Of a DNA stretch of 64,000 nucleotides, positions 44,418 through 54,621 are shown piece after piece. This DNA comes from Branchiostoma floridae. Taxonomy: Eukaryota; Chordata; Leptocardii; Amphioxiformes; Branchiostomatidae. Below the pieces are notes generated by a model, which saw nothing but the letters and a program-made list of their open reading frames with translations, ran no database searches and had not been told where the DNA came from. The position numbers and the translations under genes are program-made. The stretch is from positions 1,469,821 to 1,533,820 of the forward strand of contig NC_049989.1 in the NCBI RefSeq assembly GCF_000003815.2, given 5' to 3'. How positions within the stretch are numbered: the first letter of the stretch is position 1; each line of letters starts with the position of its first letter.

Positions 44418-47400
44418 CTGCAATAGTAACACACAGTAACGTTACCACAGGTCTGTAGTACCAGGCAGTAACTGTTACCACAAGTCTCTAATAACACACA
44501 GTAACGTTACTGCATGTGTGTAATAAAAACAGTAACATTACAACAGTCTGTTGTAACACACAGTAACGTTACCACAAGTCTGTAGTTACACACAGTAACG
44601 TTACCACAGGTCTGTGATAACACACTGTTACATTACAACAGTCTGTTGTAATAGACGATAACGTTTTAACAGTCTGCTGTAATAACACAGTAAGGGTTTT
44701 AACAGTCTGCAGTAACACAGTAACGTTATATCAGTCTGTAGTAACACAGTAACGTTATTATGATAACAGTCTGTAGTAACACACGGTAACGTTGAAACAG
44801 GTCTGTAATAGCACACAGTAATGTTACCACATGTCTGTAATACACACAGTAACGTTGCCACAGGTCTGTAGTAACACACAGTGACGTTACCACAGGTCTG
44901 TAGTAACACACAGTAACGTTACCACAGGTCTGTAGTAACACACAGTAACGTTACCACAGGTCTGCAGTAACACACAGTAACGTTACCACAGGTCTGCAGT
45001 AACACACAGTAACGTTACCACAGGTCTGCAGTAACACACAGTAACGTTACCAAAGTCTGTAGTGACACACGGAAACGTTACAAAAATCTGAAGTAACACA
45101 CAATAATGTTACATTAGTCTGTAGTAACACACAGAAACGTTAAACAGTGTATAGTAACACACAGTAACGTTACAGCAGTCTGTAGTACAGTTTTATAACA
45201 GTCTGTAGTAACACACATTAACGTTATAACAGTCTGTAGTAACACATGTACACAGTGACGAAATAACAGTCTACAGAAACACATAGTAACGTTACGACGG
45301 GTCTGTAATAACACACGGTTTTGTACTGCATATCTGTAATAACACACAGTAATGTTATAAAAGTCTGTAGTAACACACAGTAACGTTATAACAGACTGTA
45401 GTAACACACAGTAACGTTGCATCAGTCTGTAGTAACACGGAAACGTTATAACAGTCTGTAGTAACGAGGACAACTGGACAAACCAACGTCGGATGTTCAT
45501 ATCTAGAAATAACATATTGTGTCCATACCACTCATGGACTTGATAACCATGTTTGGTGAAATCTGCTCGTCCAAAGGTTGGGGAAGATCTGCGTAAAGTT
45601 TATCTGTGTCCAACAACAGGGGGAGAGAATCTGCCGCCCCAGCCGAGACTGCTGCAGTAGTGTCTGTCTGTCCCTGAGAACCGCAACCTTCAGTCACGTC
45701 CTGTAAGGCATACCACTTGGTCATAATCATCGTACGATCGTCGTACGATCTAGCATAGGTACCATCCGGGTAGTAGTTCGCTCCTATGTTCGCTTTAGCA
45801 GAGAATCGACTGTATATAGTGTATAATGAATGTCAGCACGAGAAGTGACTGTATATAGTAAATAATAAACGCCGTATGTAGTGAACTACTTTCCGGATGG
45901 CACCCAGGCTAGGTACGATGGCACAATAAGGACATTCTTTTGGACAGTCGTACTTATATAAATGTTGCTGACTTGGTACCAAAAAGTCTTTCTTAGATAT
46001 CTATCCTTTCCTTGTCGGTGGTTAGTCCTGTTATAACCCCCCCCCCCCCCTAACATTAAGCGAAAATCGATCGGACGACGAGTCTGCGAGGTCTGAATTA
46101 CGAAGAGGCAGAGTTCCCCCCTTCGCGCCAGGGTCATGCCTCCTCGTAATTTAGAGCTCGCAGACTCGTCGTCCGATNNNNNNNNNNNNNNNNNNNNNNN
46201 NNNNNNNNNNNNNNNNNNNNNNNNNNNNNNNNNNNNNNNNNNNNNNNNNNNNNNNNNNNNNNNNNNNNNNNNNNNNNCAAAAGAGTACGCATAACATATA
46301 GACGTCAAGTTTAAAAAAAATAATGATCCCATAGCCCCGCCCACCTCCGTCCCTGTCGTCAAAACGTAGAAAAGCTAAACAATGCAGACAAACTTAATCC
46401 CATGATTAAAGTATTTTAGACGTAAATGTTTACTTTCCAAAAAGACAATCAAAACGTTTTGTATAATACATTAAGTAAAATAACGTCTGACTTGACAAGT
46501 TGAAAAACATTCATTAAAAAAAATGCTTTGGAATATTGGGCAACTTTGGAACCAGTATTGCTTTGACTCAGCCTACCTCCTCGTGAAAAGGAGCGCCATC
46601 TTCCATCGCCAGAGGAGACCGCCTGTGGGACTCGTGCGGGTCGGAGCTGTGCCGGCTTCTTGTGATCATTCTCCCCTCGAAAGACGCGCAGGACTCCGCC
46701 TGGATCAGCTCCAGCTGCCGGTGGGACCTGGAGGCTGTCACCGGCTTCGGGCTGCCACGTTCTGAACTGTCGCTTCCTATCTCTTCCTCGTCCAACTGAT
46801 ACAAAAATCAGCGATGCAATTGTGATTTATCGCTTTGAACGTCCTTTTTATTTATCTTTACATTATATTTTCTTTCGTAAAGTATTAAAAACAATTATAG
46901 AAAAGCTTTTTGTTATACAAATGTTTGTCTACAAATAAAATTGAAGTACACACTAACCTTTTCTTGAGTGTCGGGGACAATGTCGTCTGTTGACCTGTGC
47001 TGAAGTTTTGGTGACTGGGGAGCACTATCCGGCATCTTTGTTTGAAGACGACTCCGATGAGACCCTTGATCAGTTTCTACTGGTACAGCGATGTTTCCAC
47101 CTTCCATGTCTGTAGTCTCATTGGACTCTTGGCCAGGTTTTACAGGTACGGTGTTGTTTCCATCCCCCATGTCTGCAGTATGGTGAGACCCGTGATCAGT
47201 TTCCACTGGTACAGCGTTGATTCCGTCCCCCATGTCTGCAGTATGGTGAGACACTTGATCAGTTTCCACTGGTACAGCGTTGATTCCGTCCCCCATGTCT
47301 GCAGTATGGTTAGACACTTGATCAGTTTCCACTGGTACAGCGTTGATTCCGTCCCCCATGTCTGCAGTATGGTGAGACCCGTGATCAGTTTCCACTGGTA

Positions 47401-50400
47401 CAGCGTTGATTCCGTCCCCCATGTCTGCAGTATGGTGAGACACTTGATCAGTTTCCACTGGTACAGCGTTGATTCCGTCCCCCATGTCTGCAGTATGGTT
47501 AGACACTTGATCAGTTTCCACTGGTACAGCGTTGATTCCGTCCCCCATGTCTGCAGTATGGTGAGACACTTGATCAGTTTCCACTGGTACAGCGTTGATT
47601 CCGTCCCCCATGTCTGCAGTATGGTGAGACACTTGATCAGTTTCCACTGGTACAGCGTTGATTCCGTCCCCCATGTCTGCAGTGTGGTTAGACACTTGAT
47701 CAGTTTCCAATGGCACAGCGTTGTTTCCGTCCCCCATGTCTGCAGTCTGGTGAGACACTTGATCAGTTTCTACAGATACAGAGTTGAATCCGTTCCCTTT
47801 GTCTGCAGTCTGGTGAGAGTCTTGATCAGTTTCCACTGGTACAGCGTTGATTCCGTCCCCCATGTCTGCAGTGTGGTTAGACACTTGATCAGTTTCCAAT
47901 GGCACAGCGTTGTTTCCGTCCCCCATGTCTGCAGTCTGGTGAGACACTTGATCAGTTTCTACAGATACAGAGTTGAATCCGTTCCCTTTGTCTGCAGTCT
48001 GGTGAGAGTCTTGATCAGTTTCCACTGGTACAGTGTTGATTCCGTCCCCCATGTCTACAGTGTGGTGAGACTCTTGATCAGTTTCCACTTGTACAGCGTC
48101 AATTCCGTCCCCCATGATTCCGTCTCCCATGTCTGAAGTCTGGTAAGACTCTTGATCAGTTTCTACAGATACAGAGTTGATTCCGTCTCCAATATCTGCA
48201 GTCTGGTGAGACACTTGATCAGTTTTCACTGGTACATCGTTGTTTTCGTCCCCCATGTTTGCAATATGGTGAGACTCGTGATCAGTTTCTACCTCTACAG
48301 CGTTGATTCTGTTCCCCATTTTTGCAGTCCGATCGTCCACTGGTATTACGTTTAATTGTTCTTTCAGACGACTTTCATGAGAATGGTTTCCTGTAATTTT
48401 ACCGGACACATGCAATGGTACTGCATATATCGTATCGTCAAAGTCCTCTTTTGAACAAGCGTCGCTCTGCGAGAGCTGGGGCGTCATGTCTATATTGTTA
48501 CCTTCCATGGATTGGGACTCACAGACTTTACTCTGAGAAGGAAAGGCATCTGTGTCTACATTTTGTATGTACATGCTACTAGAGCTGTACTTTACCTCTT
48601 TTACATCTTTGAACTCATCCTCATCACCTTTATCAAAGTCCGCCCCGAATCCTACATTGGCTTCTTCCCTAGACGTGTTTTCCCTGACACATTTGCTGTT
48701 GTGGTCATCTGTCTTTACAGCTTGGCCGGTCTTACCGGTGGTCACTACAACATCGTCGTCCTGAGAGTCGTCGTCTTCTGTGATCAATGGTATCGTCTCC
48801 ATGAAAGCATCATAACGTACAGCAACCGGTGGGTAGACAAGCGAGTCTGACAAGTCTTCATCTTTCAAATTTTGCTCTTCCAAGGCTCTTGGTATCAGAG
48901 AAGACTTGGCATTATCGTTAACATTTTCGTCAAGCATGGTGCTGTCTTTGACAATTTTGGATAAGAGGGTCAGTGTCCCGGACGCCTTAGATCTTTCGGT
49001 CTCGCCACTGTCTTCTCCTCCGCCTGCATGCACGAGGCTACCAAGTCGCTTTTTCTTCACAGAAGCAAGGATGGAGCTAACCTCCTCGTAGAAGGCCTGG
49101 GACTCTTCTGCACCCGCTGGTAACATCTCTTTCCAGTCCGACTGAACATCTTGGATCATCTCGATACCATCCTCATCTGGTGAGCCCCCGGACTGGTTAC
49201 CCTCCAGAAGCGCCTCCAGCTCTTGTTCTAATTTGAACTCATCTACCAACGTCTCCACGGCCAGACGAAGTCTTTTGATACGATCTTCTTCATTGTTAGC
49301 TGAAATAGTTTCAACGTCTTTGGTTCCATTGGCTTTGGTATCGTTTTCAACGGGCGTTCCTAATTGGAAAAAGGAAACATCCTCTTTGTTATCCTCATCA
49401 TCGCAGCTTTTCTGATTTCTTTTCTCTGATGAGTCGATCTTTCCATCCTCTAGCACACGTGGATGAAGTGAGAGAGTGGGGTAACGCTCTCGACTCGTGG
49501 AGGACGATTTACGAACTGTACTGGTGCAGGCTGAGACATCAGGTCGGGGCGAAAGGGGAGCATGGTGGGAAGATCTAGATGTTGTCATTTTTGCTGAAGG
49601 AGAGGAGACGTTATCCTCGGTAACAGCGAGTTCAACGGATGGAGTCACGGAAAGCCGGACCTGACCGGGAGAGATCCTGCCCCTGCTGGTAGGGGCTGGT
49701 GGGCGGCGTTGAATGGGCGATAACAAGGCATCTGCTGAAACCCCACTCGGTAGAAGATGACTTTCTGAAACATCACTGTGGGAGATCTCACACTCTGATG
49801 GTTCAGTATACATGGTTGCATCGTGGTCACTTTTATTTTGATAAGTAACATTGACAAAAGTGGACTTATCACAAAAGTTTTCATCGATCGTCTTCTTTAC
49901 CTCTTGGTTTGTATGAAGCTCCTGGTCTCCGGACTCCTCGATCTCCGATACTTCGCCATCGTCGCCCAGGTTTCTGGCATTCAGTGGTTTACTTTTTCTG
50001 AGCTGGTTTGCTGCAGAAGACATAGCTTCCTGCACAATAGACAAGGCGAAGGCTTCTAGTGATGTGCAGGTGTGTGTTGCCTTCTCTATCCCACCCACAG
50101 ACTCATAGACGGTTGTACTGATTCGTTCATCATCTGTAGCTATTGCAACTGTTTTCTCTTGCGTGTAATTTACAAGAGAAATTGTACCTGAGTCCACCTG
50201 AACATATTTGTTAGGATGATGCACCGCGTCCTTTTCCACCTTGCCTACGTCTACTGTTTCTTCAAGAGATATATGTGGCTCTATTTGCAGTTGTGTGTTG
50301 TGTTCACCCTCGTAAGTTGCCTTTGATGAACACTTTAGATGTTTATAGTTGACAGGTGACTTCTCGTGTTTGTTGGCTCCTAGCGTGTCATGTGTAACAT

Positions 50401-50647
50401 TCCCAAAGTGTCCCGGAGAAGCCTTGTTAAAGTTACTGTCACCAGACTCGGACGAAGGTATACTTGTAGATCCGATGGATTCCAATTGACCTACACATGG
50501 TAACTCCGAAACATGGGCGGAGACTGATCGGATGGGACCTTCGTGGCTGCCCGATGCGGCACCGCTACACCGCGGGAAGTCATGGTCTACACGCGATGCA
50601 GACGCGCTATCTGCACTCTTCCGCTTACTGTCTGACTCTGTGTCCAT
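44200..50647 (-). CDS. ~1432-residue disordered protein with 20 tandem 21-residue repeats, 4 exons
   Basis: Exons 50647-46958, 46795-46577, 45700-45529 and 44417-44200 join in phase (0, 0, 1) to 1432 residues and a stop. Residues 1-770 are low-complexity, rich in Ser, Asp, Glu and Thr, with short acidic clusters and a Pro/Arg/Ser-rich patch (~RRPPAPTSRGR). Residues ~774-1198 are about 20 repeats of TADMGDGINAVPVETDQVSHH. The C-terminal ~230 residues are less repetitive, ending YYSLTSVDVL...DRAYV, and may form a small fold. No signal peptide or membrane segment; probably intracellular. I do not recognise the family. An acceptor at 50666-50667 suggests a 5' untranslated exon further right; the first codon chosen is the first ATG in the exon (ATGGACACAGAG). 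Confidence 0.68.
44425..45470. repeat. 32-bp minisatellite filling an intron, ~30 units
   Basis: Unit GTAACACACAGTAACGTTAC followed by CACAGGTCTGCA; near-perfect around 44830-45045, more diverged on both sides. Each unit contains the 10-bp palindrome GTAACGTTAC. It occupies almost all of the intron between the last two exons of the repeat-protein gene. Confidence 0.95.
45529..45700 (-). CDS. Repeat-protein gene, exon 3
   Basis: DVTEGCGSQGQTDTTAAVSA to PQPLDEQISPNMVIKSMS, 57 codons plus one base. Acceptor CCTTACAG, donor GTATGG. Phase 1 at the end matches exon 4. Confidence 0.6.
45751..45911. mobile_element. MITE of the TAGCCTGG family
   Basis: Ends TAGCATAGGTACCATCCGGG and CCGGATGGCACCCAGGCTA. 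Flanks CGTACGATC and GGTACGATG (7 of 9 match). In the intron next to exon 3 of the repeat-protein gene. Confidence 0.7.
46037..46177. mobile_element. Hairpin MITE, cut by an assembly gap
   Basis: A C-run is followed by TAACATTAAGCGAAAATCGATCGGACGACGAGTC; the reverse complement arm (CTCGCAGACTCGTCGTCCGAT) runs into the N gap. Same family as 58358-58547. Confidence 0.8.
46178..46277. other. Assembly gap (100 N)
   Basis: Exactly 100 N, beginning inside the right arm of a hairpin MITE, so the gap is probably caused by the foldback. Confidence 0.99.
46577..46795 (-). CDS. Repeat-protein gene, exon 2
   Basis: 73 codons, LDEEEIGSDSSERGSPKPV to GAPFHEE. Acceptor TTTTTGTATCAG, donor GTAGGC; phase 0 on both sides. 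Acidic and Ser-rich, with a possible helical stretch (SHRQLELIQAESCASFEGR). Confidence 0.65.
46958..50647 (-). CDS. Repeat-protein gene, exon with start codon (1230 codons)
   Basis: A 3.7-kb open frame with no lesion, starting MDTESDSKRKSADSASASR and ending STDDIVPDTQEK at the donor GTTAGT. Keeping 1230 codons open, including a repeat array, argues that it is a real coding exon and not chance. Confidence 0.8.
47050..48330 (-). repeat. Coding 63-bp (21-residue) tandem repeat array, ~20 units
   Basis: Units follow TADMGDGINAVPVETDQVSHH. One unit has a 5-residue insertion (MGDGI). Three-unit blocks are duplicated (units 6-8 equal 9-11; units 13-15 equal 16-18), showing recent unequal exchange. 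Outer units at both ends are the most diverged. The period of 63 keeps the frame. Confidence 0.95.
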
Positions 50648-50668
50648 TCCTATGGTTGTTATTGCCTA

Positions 50669-51059
50669 CGGTTAAATAGACACAAATTGTCATTTCACAT
50701 CTGTAATTTGATGGAGCAAAATAAATGATTATCGAAATTGACCTTACTTTTCCAAACCTCCACATGTCTGCCAAATATCGTGTAAAACTATCAGCAACGT
50801 CTGGAGTTATGCGTTCCGCAAACACACTCGCCCCGCTGCAGTACCGACGGAAAATTCCAGGTCAAACATTTTCAAACTGGACGCTCCTTTTAGCAACTGC
50901 TACTCAAATATAATGAAAATCCATTCAAAGCCTCTCAAAGTACTACGATTGACCTACATTTACACCAAGACAACAGCTGATCAACCGAAAACATACCCTT
51001 CGTTTTTTTCTCTTCAGGCTACCAACTTCAATTTGCTGAAGACTTTTGTAGCCTATATA
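50669..51059. other. Upstream of the repeat-protein gene; repeat remnant
   Basis: Contains a minus-strand stretch with TACTGCAGCGGGGCGAGTGT shared with 1631-1650, so it is a dispersed repeat. No promoter element recognised. Confidence 0.45.
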
Positions 51060-51152
51060 GGCAAGTCGTGTAAAGTGCCTTTCCCAAGGGCACAAGATCG
51101 GTGACACGGCGGGGTTCGAACGTGCTGCTGATTGCGCCACGCGGTCCCACTA
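51060..51152 (-). mobile_element. tRNA-derived SINE head fragment
   Basis: Minus strand: GTGGGACCGCGTGGCGCAAT (A-box region), a decayed B box near GGTTCGAACG in plus order, CCGATCTTGTGCCCTTGGG and AAAGGCACTTTACACGACTT. Same family as 18075. Confidence 0.7.
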
Positions 51153-51267
51153 AGATTTGACGTCATAACAGTTTCAATCTAACCTCTGAGTGACGAAAAT
51201 AAACAAAAACAGAATCCAAGTAGTGATGCAAACTTTCTTGCAGACCTCCTGTATTTCACATTCCACA

Positions 51268-52092
51268 TGCAGGCAAACATACCTATCCCTGGTGCTAAAA
51301 ACCATCCACACACAGGTAAATACAGCTGTCTCTGGTGCTGAACACGATCCACACTGGTAAACACACCAATCCCGTGAGCTGAACACCATCCACACACAGG
51401 CAAACACACCTGTCCCTGGTGTTGAACACCATCCACACACAAGCAAACATACCTGTCCCTGGTGCTGAACACCATCCACACACAGGCAAACACACCTGTC
51501 CCTTGGTGCTGAACACCATCCACACACAGGTAAACACACCAATCCCTTGAGCTGAACACCATCCACACACAGGCAAACACACCTGTCCCTTGGTTCTGAA
51601 CACCATCCACACACAGGCAAACATACCTGTCCCTTGTGCTGAACACCATCCACACACAGGCAAACACATCTGTACCTTGGTGCTGAACACCATCCACACA
51701 CAGGCAAACATACCCGTCCCTTGTGCTGAACACCATCCACACACAGGCAAACACGCCTGTCCCTTGGTGCTGAACACCATCCACACACAGGCAAACACAC
51801 CTGTCCATTGGTGCTGAACACTATCCACACACAGGAAAACACATCTGTCCCTTGGTGCTGAACACCATCCACACACAGGCAAACATACCCGTACCTTGTG
51901 CTGAACACCATCCACCCACAGGCAAACACACCTGTCCATTGGTGCTGAACACCATCCACACACAGGCAAACACACCTGTCCATTGGTGCTGAACACCATC
52001 CACACACAGGCAAACATACCTGCCCTTGGTGCTGAACACCATCCACACACAGGAAAACACACCTGTCCCTTGGTGCTGAACACCATCCATTA
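51268..52092. repeat. ~44-bp minisatellite, ~18 units
   Basis: Unit TGCTGAACACCATCCACACA CAGGCAAACACACCTGTCCC TTGG with length variants of 43-45. Diverged units continue to about 52200. The minus strand lacks stops in several frames, producing overlapping Cys/Val/Trp-rich frames; no splice or start signals support coding. Confidence 0.92.
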
Positions 52093-52199
52093 ACGAGCAA
52101 CCTCAACTCTCCATGAAACCTGAACACAATCCACATATGCAGGTAAACACATCTGTCCTGGGGCAGAACATCATATACACACAAGTAAACATCTCTATA

Positions 52200-52854
52200 C
52201 TGAACAACAACAAGTGTGTACACCGTAAGTGCGTTTGTGTGTTATTACTTGTGTTTGTGTATGTATGTATGTAATGTGCGTTTGCTCGCGTGTAATTTCA
52301 GAAGTGTACATGTGCGTGACACAGTGCGTCAGTCCATCACGCTATATAACGTTATATGTGTACAAATGTAACGTATGTGGGAGGTTGAGATTGTATTTAT
52401 GTTGTTGTTGTTGTTGTTTATGTCAGGAAGGTTGTTCCGTAGACCGCCTTCATCACCCCACCCATTCACGTCTTAATATAATAATGCCTCTTCGGAAGAT
52501 TATCTACTTTAATAAGAAAATTCAAATTCAGCACTCAGATATTTAGGTCATAAAGACGAAACTTGTTCATATCTAAGGTCCTTACCTTTCAGATTTGTTG
52601 TTGTTGTTGTCGTTGATGTCCTTGTTTAACGTCTAATATTTCGCTAGACGTGAACTCTTGGTGCTGAGTGTCTCAGATTTCCAATGGACTGGAGTCTTTT
52701 CAACTCTTTCCGTCATAACAAGACAAACGTTACAAATCCGATCCATACGGAACATTCGAACGCATTGTCGAACGTCAGAAACCGTTACCACGAAGATCAC
52801 GGGAACGGCATGCTTATGACGTCATGTTTGTTTACCTTTGATGCGTTCTATGTG
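52200..52854. other. Intergenic, no gene seen
   Basis: Short (GT)n, (TTG)n at about 52400-52420 and 52596-52613. Otherwise unremarkable. Confidence 0.45.
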
Positions 52855-52991
52855 TAGCCTGGGTACAATCCGGATAGTAGTTCGCTCCTATGTTCGCTTC
52901 GGCTTTCTTTTGGAAACACAGAGAAGCGACTGTATAATGACAATGACAATGAACGCCAGAGCGAACTTCTTTCCGGATGGTACCCAGGCTA
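52855..52991. mobile_element. MITE of the TAGCCTGG family
   Basis: Ends TAGCCTGGGTACAATCCGGA and CCGGATGGTACCCAGGCTA are inverted repeats continuing with AGTTCGCTC / GAGCGAACT. Flanks TTCTATGTG and TTCTATGTA (8 of 9 match). Confidence 0.8.
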
Positions 52992-54000
52992 TTCTATGTA
53001 GGTGTAGGCGTGTTGCAAGCTATGTGTGACGTTATGTTGGCGTGTTGCTATGCTTCGCCTGCAATGCCAGTGTTGGGATTTTCTTAGTAAGTAGCTTGAT
53101 GTTTTCAATTCAGTTATATCTTTTCCGACATTATCAATCCTTTTGTGTGCAAACTATAGGTGCTGAGTAAAATTTCAACGAGAAATATTGGCCGATTTAT
53201 GGCATCAATTTTTGGCTGGAAAGTTTATTTCCTTGTTATAGCCAAATGTATAAACTGCTATGGGTTATCCTTATTGTTCTCTGGTTTTATTCATTGTGTT
53301 CCACATGTCCTTTCAGTATTATTGTTCTATATGTGTACCTTGCGCTTGGAAAATCAATAAAAAGAATCTAAAAACTACACTCATGGTTTCCATATTGGTG
53401 CCGCTTTTACAACAAATATCATTCAAGAAGTTTCATAACTTCTACAACTACATTCATGGCTACCTTACTAGTGTCACTTCTACAAGTACAATTATGAAGC
53501 TACAACACAACCTTTTCCCTATCTTGGTACTTTGTCGCCATGTTGACAATCGCTGCGGAATATATTTTTGCTGCGGGATCAGGCGAAAATCAAAAAGCAC
53601 TGTAATGTCACCCATAACATTGACTTGCTGTGACATGAACTGACTGACTGAACATTGACTTGCTGTGGCATCAGCAATTATAGCACGCTCCATCACTTTA
53701 GTGCATTTTTAGTACATTGTGCACTTGGCGTAGTTGCTTAGAGACTAGGGGTCTATGCTTTTCAAATGAAATTTGTCATCTAGTCGACGAGGTGGTCACA
53801 TTCTTTTTTTTGGATAATTTTTTCTACCATTTATCCCTTTACAATTGTACATTTTGTAATCAAATTGTTGCTTAATTACAATGTATTTTCACATATTCGT
53901 ATCAGCCATCAAAAACTGATATGGCACGCTCGATCAGACATGGTGTCGAGCGGATAGTGATATGGCCAAAACTGTTCGAAAATGTTCCGAGAGTTAATGT
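52992..54000. other. Intergenic, no gene seen
   Basis: AT-rich, with a diverged local duplication around 53370-53500 (ACTACACTCATGG / ACTACATTCATGG). No coding signal. Confidence 0.45.
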
Positions 54001-54236
54001 GGTATCTCGCTGCACTTGGGGTACCGGTGCGGCACTGCGGGGTTCGTTCACTGAGGCACTGTTGCGTTATCTTTACCGACATTTCATCATTTAGACATTG
54101 AGTAATACGTAAAAGTATGACTTAGAAAACAACAAAATACACAAAACGTAAGAAAATCTTTATCTCTAAAATTCGTTGAGTAAGCTTCGAACCCCGCAGT
54201 GCCGCACCGGTGCCCCAAATGCAGTGAGATACTACC
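54001..54236. mobile_element. Foldback MITE with ~46-bp arms
   Basis: GGTATCTCGCTGCACTTGGG...GGCACTGCGGGGTTCG at 54001-54046 is inverted at 54188-54236 as CGAACCCCGCAGTGCC...CAGTGAGATACTACC. It lies about 40 bp beyond the PLA2 stop codon, so the PLA2 transcript probably ends in or beyond it. Confidence 0.75.
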
Positions 54237-54274
54237 GTCAGAGAGACGGAAAATTTCAGCGTGGCAAGACAAAA

Positions 54275-54621
54275 CTAAAACCCTCTCGCTCGTTGAGTAG
54301 GCCGAACTATCTCCTGTGTTTTCTGTCGAGGGCGAGTAAAATGTGGCGGATAAAATGCAGGCCAAGTCGGATTGTCCTTCTCTGTCGGTACTTTAACCTT
54401 TTCAATTTTCTTACAGCTGAACCAATCGTCGTGCTCCGTGCAGATCTCTTTCCGACGCCGTTCGAAGCAGGTCGGGTTGAAGTCGTGGAAGTACGTGAAG
54501 GCGACTGCATACGACACGGACGTGTTGACGGCGGCAAGACAGTCGTACAACTGCCGGTCACAGTCGCAGTGAGAGATGCGCCAAGGTCGCATGTTCTGGT
54601 AGTAGTCTGTTCTCTGGTAAC
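54275..54621 (-). CDS. PLA2 gene exon 6: dyad Asp and C-terminal part
   Basis: YQRTDYYQNMRPWRISHCDC, DRQLYDCL, TYFHDFNPTCFERRRKEICT, to a stop at 54275-54277. The S-H-C-D-C-D block and the Cys spacing are those of bee-venom-type PLA2. Acceptor TTTGTCAG. Confidence 0.82.

Noticed and set aside
44425..45470. CRISPR-like array
   Set aside because: Units are contiguous and degenerate with no unique spacers, in an animal intron: a minisatellite.
47042..48136. A 364-residue plus-strand frame (HVCSMVRHLISFHWYSVDSVP repeats)
   Set aside because: It is the antisense of the 63-bp coding repeat; the period keeps it open. The minus strand has 1230 codons and in-phase flanking exons.
50750..50838. A minus-strand exon-like stretch (RITPDVADSFTRYLADMWRF) with donor GTAAGG, in phase with the repeat-protein gene
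   Set aside because: The sequence around it (TACTGCAGCGGGGCGAGTGT) recurs at 1631 and related text at 2640-2760, so it is a dispersed repeat; it also lacks an ATG. It could still be an untranslated exon.
51174..52223. Overlapping minus-strand frames of 349, 263 and 209 residues rich in Cys, Val and Trp
   Set aside because: All are readings of one 44-bp minisatellite in three phases; no splice sites, start context or family resemblance.
54275..54400. Reading the PLA2 last exon as ending at the internal donor GTAAGA (after FSC)
   Set aside because: The donor is good, but no matching downstream exon with homology was seen, and the frame runs on to a stop within 40 codons; kept as an alternative only.
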